Source: Strigops habroptila (taxonomy: Eukaryota; Chordata; Aves; Psittaciformes; Psittacidae). Taken from it: 64,000 bases of DNA. The stretch covers positions 74,410,287 through 74,474,286 of the forward strand of contig NC_044282.2 of NCBI RefSeq assembly GCF_004027225.2, given 5' to 3'. Shown piece by piece: positions 53,640 to 62,430 of the stretch. The position numbers and the translations under genes were made by a program. Position 1 is the stretch's first letter, and each line of letters begins with the position of its first letter. The notes beneath the pieces are model-generated. The model saw only the letters and a list, made by a program, of their open reading frames with translations. It did not search any database and had not been told where the DNA came from.

Positions 53640-54032
53640 GTTAGCCTGTGCTGAGCCTGTCCATGGCATGGACAGCGCAATAACCCAGCGCATGGGCTCT
53701 CTGCAGGGAGAAGCCATCTCCCTCCGTGCCGGTTTCCTTCTCCCTCCGCCGCATGTCTCTCCCTGCTCCGTCGGCACGCAGGGAAGCAGCAAATGGCTGC
53801 ACGGGGCAGGGATTGCATTGGAGCATGAGGAGCCGGGAGAGAGCTCGCACTGCGTCAGTCGTGCTCCACACCCCGTCAGCTGACCGGCCTCCTGCAGCAC
53901 CAGTGCAGCCGCGCACTGCAGACGCGCAAGCCCATGCTTCCCATCCCGGGCTGCGGATCCCTTCTCCTGCAGCTGCCCTCTTGGAATGCATAATTGATAA
54001 CCACAGCTGGAGGGTAGAGCCTTTGTGGAGAG
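53640..54032 (+). promoter_or_regulatory. RTN4: Putative RTN4-C promoter and 5' leader
   Basis: This CpG-enriched patch directly precedes the Nogo-C first exon. It contains CAGCTG E-boxes at 53877-53882, 53970-53975 and 54004-54009, with a fourth inside the coding exon at 54050-54055. A GGAATG (reverse M-CAT/TEAD-type CATTCC) is at 53983-53988. Nogo-C is reported as muscle- and neuron-enriched in mammals, so E-box and M-CAT motifs fit, but their function is inferred. No clear TATA box was found. Confidence 0.6.
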
Positions 54033-54066
54033 ATGGACAGTCAGCCGAGCAGCTGGAAGGATAAGG
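54033..54066 (+). CDS. RTN4: RTN4-C (Nogo-C) alternative first coding exon
   Basis: The ATG begins MDSQPSSWKDK, followed by one base and the donor G|gtattt (intron from 54067). The human Nogo-C-specific N-terminus as I remember it is MDGQKKNWKDK: the same 11-residue length, identical first two residues, Gln at position 4 and the same WKDK end. The phase-1 end joins to exon 4 to give WKDK-VVDLLYW. It lies 6.7 kb after exon 3 and 8.2 kb before exon 4, in a moderately CpG-rich patch, the position expected for the second RTN4 promoter. The product would be a short reticulon of about 199 residues that consists almost wholly of the membrane domain. It is too short to appear as an isolated open frame, so the call rests on peptide similarity, phase and location. 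Confidence 0.9.
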
Positions 54067-56250
54067 GTATTTCTTTCACCTTTCTTTCCTTTCATTTTTT
54101 AACACTAAAGATGCTGCGGGTTGTTGTTAGCAAATGGGGTTTGTGGCGTGTGTGTGAGATTGTGAAATGTATCCGAGGGTGGAAGATCTGTGCTGTTTGC
54201 AGAAAAAAGCTGTAGGTTAAAACGGGTAAATATGAGCAATGCAGAAGGATAAATTATTTATGTAGGTGAAATAGCTTGTGTGACACTGCAGATCTTTTTC
54301 AGCCCTACAAGAGCGTATTATGGCACAGCTTGTTTTGGTATGCACTGCACGAATACCAGCGTAGCCTCAATTTACTTGATGTTCCTTTGAAATTCCTAGA
54401 CTATTAATATTTTTACAGTGCTAACTATTAACCTGAAAGAATATAATGCCTGCAGTTCATGTGGTTTAACTATTTTATGAGGAGAAATCTTATGCAGACT
54501 AGAGCAGGGTGGGGGGGTGGGTTCTTCTCTTTAACACTGTTTGGATTGTACTCACATTTGCTTTGGATTTTTCATAATTCTGTTAGATTCTAGGTAAAAC
54601 TGAGTCTGATTTTTCAGATCTCACAGCCATAATATCAGATTGGTTTAGGTAAATAAGTAGCTAACCTTAAATGAATGTGGTTCTGACCTTTGTTCCTGGA
54701 GCCGCCAATGGGAGATGGCGGGTGTAAATCTCTGTGGATCATTATATTAGTGCTCAGGGTGTAAGGGTTTAAGCCTGATTTGAATATGCAATCGTCATAC
54801 TTTATCAGCAAGACAAGCTTTAAAAAAATTTAATCATCTCTGGCTACTTAAATATCTCTTAAAGGGCCCTGTCATGCTTGTTACATGTGAAGTTTTCCTC
54901 TTCTTTTATAACTGTTGTTAAAAATCTATGTCTGTTTTCCCCTTGGACAAGATTGCCGGCTCTCTAGAATCCATGGAATGTTCTATCAGAACCTAAACAT
55001 GCAGCAAAAAAGCCCTGCAAGGGGGAAGAACTTCACCCCTCTTGAAAACAGTTTCTTAAAGTGCTAATCTTTAATGAAAGGGCTGTAAAATATTAGGAAG
55101 AAAATATTCTGCAGTGTTTAGCAATAGGTTCTGGGTGTGTAACTGGTTTAAAGGTTCAGCACTGCTTATGTCAGGCCTGAAATTCCTGGGGTTGGGGAAA
55201 AAAAGAGAAGGAAAAAACAGAAAGAAAAGGGGGAGGTCAGAAGGATTCTGTAAAAATTGAAAAGGAAATTTTCCTTTGGGTATTCCGGCCCAATTTTCAG
55301 GCTTTGTTTTGCAACCCAAGGGCTGGTGGTGGCCTGTCCCTCACTGCGACTGAAAGCAGACGTTTCTGAGCCTGGAATTAGAGGCTTTGGGAATAATGGA
55401 ATCTTCTCCTGGTTTAAAATGAATGAATTTCCAGTGATGAGCACGCCTGTATGGCACACATGGGGGGAATACACTAAGCAGAGCGAGCTGGGCTGGTGCC
55501 AGGGGGTCTGTGCTCTTGGCCGCTGTACAGAGCGAGGACCTGACTGGTGTGTAATGGAGCTGTCATCACATGAACAAAGCAAACCTAAACCGGTCCTGTG
55601 TACGTATATTGTGCTGGTAAAACTGCTTCGGGCAGTTTCAAATTCCTCTTTCCCCACTTTGTTTTTACATAGTGGCATCCCCTTAGGTGGAGGAAGCTGG
55701 TTCAGTGCCTATTTCTCCCTCCAAGAAGTCCCTGCTGCCTTTAGGTTTAATTATAATTTAACTTGTATTGGTACGGTGCAAAAGAAAATGGAAGCAGAGC
55801 AAGAAGAAGGAGAAGGTGGTTTTCTGGGAAGCAGAAGAGCCTGGTTCTTCTTTTGCAACTGTTCTTGCAGCCTGGTTTGCTGTGGTTTGTGGTAGCATTT
55901 GTTTATAACGAGACGAAGATGCTTTGTTTCATGTGTTGTTCCTTCATCAGGTCAGGCTCCAGTGGCATGGAAGATGATGGGTAAAGTTCAGGGACTGATT
56001 ACACTCGCCCCAAAATAAATATAGAAGCAAATATTGCAACATGCTTCTTCGCACGCTAAAAAATAACCTTCAAAAAATGTTATGATCAAATCTAAAGCCA
56101 GAGAAGAGCCAAAAGTATGGTTCATACCCAAACCTTCCAGCTAAAGCACCACTTTGTAATTAATATAATCCTAAACCTAGTTTTGGTAAGTGTGTTTCTT
56201 GTGCTTAACAGCCACAGTTGTTGAGGAACCAGCATAATGAAGGTGGTACA

Positions 56251-56304
56251 ACCTGTGGTATTGATTTAATACCTGTGGTATTGATTTAATACCTGTGGTA
56301 TTGA
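56251..56304 (+). repeat. 20-bp tandem repeat, 2.7 copies
   Basis: The unit acctgtggtattgatttaat is repeated perfectly twice, followed by a partial third copy ending ttga. Confidence 0.95.
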
Positions 56305-57186
56305 GCATCTGGATAGCCAGGATGAAATAGGTTTACCCTGGGATGGCTTTTATTTTTAGCACTTTTAAAGGCAGGCCCCCATGGAGTGATTGGTACTAAA
56401 ATGAAACATTTATTTATTAAATACCTAATGAATTATCAGGTTTTAATGGGTGAATAATGCTAAGGGCAGGGTAAACACCACAGCTGTACTCCCAGGCTAT
56501 CCCAGGATGACTGTTACTTATATTAACGTGCTGAAAATCTATCCGAATTCTGGTTCAGATTAGTTAAATAGAGGAAAAGGTTGCATTATCATGAGTAGCC
56601 AAGGCTTTGGAATGATTGTCCATGTTTGTACATTGTGCACACATGCACGGGTATGTGATTTAAGTGGAAATGGAAAGAAAAATACTGGTTTGGCTTATTA
56701 TTAATTTATAGTTAGTTATAGATACATCAATATATTGATATATAAGTAGGATTTGAATTTTGGGGGGACAATTTGGTAGCGTGGGACTTTGTTTTCACTC
56801 TAGCCTGCCCTTGTGAAATCTGTATCGCTTTTCCTCGCCACGGACTGTGGGGCAGAATGTGCCAGCTCTGGAACGTGCGCGATGCCGACTTGTTTTCTGG
56901 CCTTTGGGCTGTGGTTAGACCAACCCATCATTCCCACTGGCTGTGCCACCCCTGTGTAACATCTGTCCCGAGGACAGGGAAGGCTCTGTTGGTTGAAGTC
57001 AGCTCCATGTGCGTGGCACCACGTGCGGTTGTACTGTAACCCCCCGGGTTCACCAGCCTGGCATTGTTCTGTTGTTACTGACTGGCAGTGGGGCAGACAA
57101 GCACCAAACTGGCTCCCAGCACGGCTCATCAGGGTGAAAGGAGGCTGGAATTTTGTGGCTCAGTCTGTGACTGCTCCTGCTTAGGG

Positions 57187-57336
57187 TGCTCCATCCCTGG
57201 CAGTGTTCAAGGCCAGGCTGGACACAGGGGCTTGGAGCAACTTGCTCTAGTGGAAGGTGTCCCTGCCCGTGGCAGGGGGTTGGAACTGGATGAGCTTTAA
57301 GGTCCCTTCCAACACAAACCAGGCTGGGATTCTATG
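57187..57336 (+). mobile_element. CR1 LINE 3' end fragment in RTN4 intron 3
   Basis: A sense CR1 3' end (ccatccctggcagtgttcaa to the gattctatg tail), 5'-truncated to 150 bp. Confidence 0.9.
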
Positions 57337-57579
57337 TCAACTGTGATTTTAAATGGTCATTCTGATGTAGGAAAACTTGAAAATGTAGGAAATCTGGAAA
57401 ATGTCAGGCCCCAGCATGCTAATGGTGTTTGTGCTTTGCAGACTGACCACTTGATGGGTTGGTGGTGTCTCCTTGGGCTTGGCCTTGGCCTTGGTCTGGT
57501 TGATCCACATGAGGCTGGGCCAGGCTTTGAATGTGAAGCTGCAAGTGTCAGCTCTTGCCTTACACTGATCTGTGTAAAA

Positions 57580-57748
57580 CATCAGTGGAAACCCTGGACA
57601 TGACTGTCATGTCTAAATAGGTTTTTTAGTGTCAAGTGGAAAATGCTTGTTAGATACGGTGTATGGAAGATCAGTGGAAACCCTGGACATCACTGCAGGT
57701 GTAAATAGGAAGTTTATTTAATGTAAAGTGGAAAATGCTTCTCTAGAC
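57580..57748 (+). repeat. Diverged tandem duplication, two units of about 85-90 bp
   Basis: Both units contain atcagtggaaaccctggaca, then taaatagg and aagtggaaaatgctt. The units start at about 57580 and 57669 and differ by small indels. Confidence 0.8.
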
Positions 57749-58079
57749 AGAAATCAACAGGGATTTGTGCTTGTGTACTGGTTTATGCTGGGCTGGAGTT
57801 AATCAATAAGCCTCCACTGTGCTGCCGTGACAGTTGTGACTGTGCACTTTACAGAGTGAAAGCTGCCCTTTCTCACCCCTTCTGCGTTAGCACAGTGCTG
57901 CCCCTTGTTAAACCAACCCAGAAAAGCCTCTTTCTTGCGTTTCCACTCTCTCTTTATTTGCAGAACGTAAAGATTCCTCCTTACCTTCCACCCCACACAG
58001 AGGTTCCCGTTTAGCAGCCGTTGTTCCCCGTGTGTGAACCTCACCGTTGCCATGTACCGTGTTAACCCTCACCAGCAGC

Positions 58080-58277
58080 CTTTCAGTGGGGCCGAGAGCG
58101 CCTTTCCCCGCAGAGCCCGGCTGCGTGCGGGTGAAGCCGCGCCGGCGGCCGCGGCGCCATTGGCGGGGTCTGGCTTGGCTGCGGTTGCGTAGAGGCACCG
58201 ACCTCTGCGTGCCCTGCAGGAAGTGGAACAGCGCGGGGAGACGCTGGGCACGGGCTGCTGCATGCAGGCTGCTCAAG
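58080..58277 (+). promoter_or_regulatory. CpG-rich, CCAAT/GC-box patch in intron 3 (candidate third promoter)
   Basis: A short, sharply GC-rich segment lies inside AT-richer intron. It includes overlapping CCATTGG (58157-58163, a CCAAT box on the minus strand) and GGCGGGG (58162-58168). About 115 bp downstream is an ATG that ends at a donor in the phase required by exon 4. It could be an alternative RTN4 promoter, a promoter for an antisense RNA, or a CpG-rich enhancer. Confidence 0.4.
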
Positions 58278-58293
58278 ATGGAGGCCAGAATGG
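58278..58293 (+). CDS. Candidate alternative RTN4 first coding exon (MEARM)
   Basis: The ATG is in a good context (caagATGg). It is followed by four codons, one base and a plausible donor, G|gtcagt. The phase-1 end would splice to exon 4 and give MEARM-VVDLLYW, a Nogo-C-like short reticulon. The frame is open upstream to 58047 without another ATG. It sits at the downstream edge of a CpG-rich patch. The evidence is position, promoter-like context and phase only; phase alone has a one-in-three chance. I do not know of a matching isoform and cannot search for transcripts. Confidence 0.3.
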
Positions 58294-61200
58294 GTCAGTC
58301 CCTTTTCCTTCCTTTTCTCTAATAGCCGTCAGCGAAACTTGCTTTCAGTCTGGAACCTTTCAATCCCTGCCTCAATAAGAGTGAGGGGTGCTTGGTTCCG
58401 CTATTTATAAAGAGCGTTCTCAAGTTAAGTCTATCCAGCCACTTGTTGTCATTTTGTCACGATACGGACTGGTGGGTTTTAACCGAAATGTCTGTGAAAT
58501 AGAAAGAAAAGGCTTTAAAATACAATGAATACGGCGATAAAGCTGTCGCGGCACTCGCTTTAAAAGCGAAATGTAATGGGATGAGTTGTGCATGTAAGGC
58601 ACGGATGCTAGCAGAGCTATTTTTAGACGTGCCAAGTGACAGTTCGTGCTTACCAAATGTAGGCAGCTGTTCTTGCTTCAGAATAGGCCTGGGGTACTTG
58701 CTTTAAATGTAGGAGATTGTAGTTCGGGTGGTATAAAATGAAGGTTAAAGCTGTTTCCAGGAGGAAGGAGGCTGCTTGGCACCAATTCCTGAGAATTGGG
58801 GTGTGGAGGGGGGTGTTTTTCTGCTTTGTTGTTTTTGATCTGCTGTGAATATCTTGTGTGTTTAAAGCCAGAAAGCTGCTCCTAGTAACGCTTCTAATCT
58901 TCATTTTTCCTTTACAAAGAAATGCACATACCTGTTTCTGATCGATTGGGGTTTATAAATCACTTTCCTCATTTATAAATCATTTTCATTGCTCTCTTTA
59001 AAACTACACCTTGGTTTTTCAGTGACTTGTCACTGACTTTCCCTTGGAGGAATTCACAATGAAACCAGATCTGGGTGTCGTTAAGCTGAGGCTGGTTTGG
59101 TGGGGAGGGGAGGCACTGAGAAGTGCTTCTATGTGCAGTTTAACTCTGGTCTGGGGGCTCCCAGCTTGGGGGTTTTTCGTGTTGATAACTGAGAACAAAA
59201 GGCTGAAGATGGGTCACTGGAGGCCATTTGTGCGTGCTTTAATTACAGCCATTTACCTTTGTTTCTCCTATCTTGGAAACTGTGATACAGGTGAATGATT
59301 GTCTTTACCTTCCTTATACTTGGGTGCAGGTACAATGCCTTCCTGCTTGTAGTAGGTGATTTCCTGTGAAGCAGTAGGACCCTTATAGCAGTGGAGAGGC
59401 TGCAAAACTGGGTTAGAGAGGAGTTAGAGAGTTCTTTTATCCAACTAAAGGTATCTGCAAACGGAGAGGAGTGGGGGCTCATGCCTAGCATGTCACACGA
59501 TACAGGAGCAGCACCCAAATATCACCCTATGGATGCTCAAATTGCAGCGTTTAAAACTAAATATAGTTTCAGTATTTGCAGCAAATAGGAAGAAACGAGG
59601 TTTTTCAAAGATTTCTTGCATGATCTAGGAGCATAAAAGCCACCAATTCTTTTTTTTGCACTATGGTTTTGACACCCTCCCTTCAGTGTTGTAGATACTA
59701 GCAGCTCAATTTAGGTTTACAGTTTACAGCAATTTTTAGGTCAAGCTCACAATTTGGTTCATAAGCTCCTTTTTGCTGCTAAACTTGCTTCAAGTAAGGT
59801 GCACAGAGACACTAATAGACACTTATAGTGGTTAGAAGCAAAGCCAAAGAAACCAAATAAAATGTTAAATTCAGGGATTATAGCCCATACGAAAGGAATT
59901 TTACAATGGCTTGATTTTTTTGTTTGATTTTTGCAGACATTAAAGTTGTCTTGCTTAGAGCTTCATTGGTTTGACAGGGAGAACAGCAGCTCTGTAACAT
60001 GACAAGACCCAGCAGAGTAACAGGTCAGCAGAGTGCACGGGTAGGTTGGGCCTCCATGTGACAAGGACTTTAGATTGGTGCTATTGGAGCAGGAGGGTCA
60101 CCTCCTTCAGCTGGCTGCTCTATCTCTCACCCCATATATTGCTGGAGTCACGTGGGGAACCACAGCCAGAATCTGATCTGGCTGCTGCTTTGTTTTGATT
60201 CTACTTTTTGGGGGCAGCAGTTGTCAGCAGCAGACAGAAAACCAGGCAGGGGAAAGCAGTGGGACTGAGGGTGGTGGAGCGCTGGGGCTTGCTCCTCCCA
60301 CAGCAGTATTGGATTGTGATAAAGGAGAATTGGAGGGAAATAAGATAAGACCTGTGGGTGGAGATAAGAACAGTTTAATAATTGAAATAAAATATAGTAA
60401 TAATTGTAATGAAAAGGGAGATGAAAAGAGAGAGGACTAAAACATAAGACAGATGAGCGATGTACAACACAGTTGTTCACCATCCACTGAGTGATGCCCA
60501 GCTTGACCTGAGCAGTGATCCACAGCTCCCAGCCAACTTCCCCAGTTTCTATACTGGGCATGACGTGCTGTTGGATGAAATACTCCTTTGGCTAATTCAG
60601 GTCAGCTGTCCTGTCTCTGCTCCCTCCCAGCTTCTTGTGCCCCTCCTCACTGGCAGAGCATGAGACTGAGAAGTCCATGATCAGGGTAAGCAACAGCTAA
60701 ACCATCAGTGCGTATCAGCAGCATTCTCATCCTAAATCCAAGTAGCACTGTGCCAGCTATGAGGAGGAAAACTAACGCTATCCCAGCCAAAACCAGGACA
60801 ATATGAAAATGGCAGCTTGAGGTTTCTGACCAGGTTCTCATCTTTCCAGCGCCTGCTGCTCAGTACATTTTCCCTAAGGAAATCATTAGGAAAGGACTCC
60901 AGCTTCTGAAACACTGTGAAATTGCACCATAGCCCCAGTGGCATTTTCACATTGTACCTACAAAGGGATTATGCAGACTTTGCCCTACAGAGGCTACTGA
61001 GTATTTAATGCTGGTGCATTACCACATTTTCATTCTGCAAGCAATAACAGATTATTTAATTTTCTCATACAGTCATTCAGAATAAGAGTATGTTCCGAAT
61101 TGTGATGTGCTACTTTACGGTTAACTTTGGTGATGTTTAGGGTTAGATGGGATTACTAACCCTGTGGTGTAGCAGTAATTTACTGTAACGTATGTCAAGT

Positions 61201-62222
61201 TCTGCAGCTAACACATTATTGCTGTTCAGAAGCAGTTTTGATGCAGAAGAGGAATTTGTGCTTGTGAAAATCTGGTCAGCTGTGGAAGCAGAAATGATGA
61301 AGCGTGAGTTTTACTGTGTGTCTCCCCATGAAGTGTAAAACCAGACGAGATGCCCCTGCCCAGTTCTGTATTTGGCAATGGAGAAGGATGTTTGCCAGAG
61401 CTCATGAGTGCAGTGGGGTAATCGACCAGATGCAGCAGCACCTCAAGGCAAACAAATGTGCAGGGGGTGCATTAAACCATTACCTATGACCTGGGCAAGA
61501 GTGTAGTTTAAACAGTGATGCTAGAAATGGCACAATATTGTGTGCTGTCATGAGGGTTGATTAAGGAAGAAGTTAAGCTTGGTTTACAAATGAAGCGTTT
61601 TGCCTTGGAGTGCAGCAGATTTAGTCTGGATTGAAATTGCAGTGAGATTATTCCCTCTGGATGGCTCAGTCTGTCATCCCATAATCAACACTATACACTC
61701 GAATGGGAATGTCTTTGGTCAAAAGGAAACAAAATGAACTGTTAATAGGTTTTGAGCAGTGCCTTTGCCTCTACCAGACTTACAAAGATATAATGGCTTA
61801 GAGATCTGTTAGTATCTTGTCATTTGTCCGAACAGGGAATTGGACTCAATCTCAGTGAGTGACTTCCACGAAAGGCACAAAAATAGAATGAAATGAAGCA
61901 GAAACTGCCGTGGTTCTGGTGCAGAACACAGCAGAGTAGTCAAAGAGATTAATTCTGACATTGCTTAAGGGCAGAGTTGTTCTTAAACTTCAGCAATTAC
62001 ATTGGAGGTAATCCTAATAACAGTAATCCCAATCATCTGAAGTCCAGTGCAGAACCAGTGCTAAAATAACCCATTCCTAGTTGTCATTTCAGCTCTGGTG
62101 TGACAGTGAGATGGCAAATTCCATTCTTGATGAGTCTCAGCAGTCAAGTGAATCGTGTTTTACTGTTTCATGTGGATGCAAAAGGTTTCTTGTTCTAATT
62201 TCTTACCTTCTTTAAATTCTAG
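58294..62222 (+). other. RTN4: RTN4 intron 3, last part
   Basis: Non-coding apart from the solo LTR. It ends with the exon 4 branch/acceptor region (ttctaatttcttaccttc ... attctag). Confidence 0.75.
60140..60800 (-). mobile_element. Probable solo LTR of an endogenous retrovirus
   Basis: Read on the minus strand, the element starts TGTCCTGGTTTTGGCTGGGA, a 5' LTR end I recognise from avian endogenous retroviruses, and ends ..CCAGCA about 661 bp later. It contains a TATA-like CCCAGTATAGAAACTGG and, downstream, an ATTAAA that could be a polyadenylation signal. On the + strand the ends are TG...CA, flanked by atat on both sides (60136-60139 and 60801-60804), a possible 4-bp target duplication in AT-rich DNA. 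No internal viral genes are present. The right end is secure; the left boundary is inferred. Confidence 0.65.
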
Positions 62223-62430
62223 TTGTTGACCTCCTTTACTGGCGAGACATTAAGAAGACAGGAGTGGTGTTTGGTGCCAGCTTGTTCCTGCTGCTCTCAT
62301 TAACAGTGTTCAGCATCGTGAGCGTGACAGCTTACATTGCCTTGGCCCTGCTTTCGGTGACGATCAGCTTTAGGATATACAAGGGAGTTATCCAGGCAAT
62401 CCAGAAGTCTGATGAAGGCCACCCGTTCAG
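62223..62430 (+). CDS. RTN4: RTN4 exon 4, start of reticulon-homology domain (all isoforms)
   Basis: This 208-nt exon lies between the acceptor aaattctag and the donor TTCAG|gtgaga. It enters in phase 1 and leaves in phase 2. It begins (G)TT GTT GAC, giving [14 protein letters not shown], the conserved entry to the reticulon domain. Next come about 37 hydrophobic residues (62261-62371), the first ER-membrane hairpin, and then [20 protein letters not shown], the first 20 residues of the Nogo-66 loop (from 62372). The translation appears identical to the human sequence as I remember it, in sharp contrast to exon 3. The next exon, expected to start AYLESEVAISEE, is not present before the window ends, so the rest of the domain and the C-terminal ER-retention signal are missing from this window. 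Confidence 0.98.

Larger units (their letters stand above)
54067..58079 (+). other. RTN4: RTN4 intron 3, middle part
   Basis: This holds the 20-bp tandem repeat, a CR1 3' end, the 57.6-kb duplication and a 14-bp palindrome (atcaatatattgat, 56726-56739). A 212-codon frame at 55257-55895 (158 codons from its first ATG, 55419) is open but unrecognised. Confidence 0.65.

Noticed and set aside
53601..54095. Minus-strand frames of 164 and 116 codons, and + strand ATGs at 53668 and nearby, as coding
   Set aside because: They are shadows of a CpG-rich promoter patch. Only the ATG at 54033 gives the Nogo-C peptide with a phase-1 donor.
55787..55831. ATG at about 55787 with an Glu-rich peptide as a possible RTN4 first exon
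   Set aside because: The acidic peptide has no similarity to a reticulon N-terminus, the following gt sites are weak, and there is no promoter-like context.
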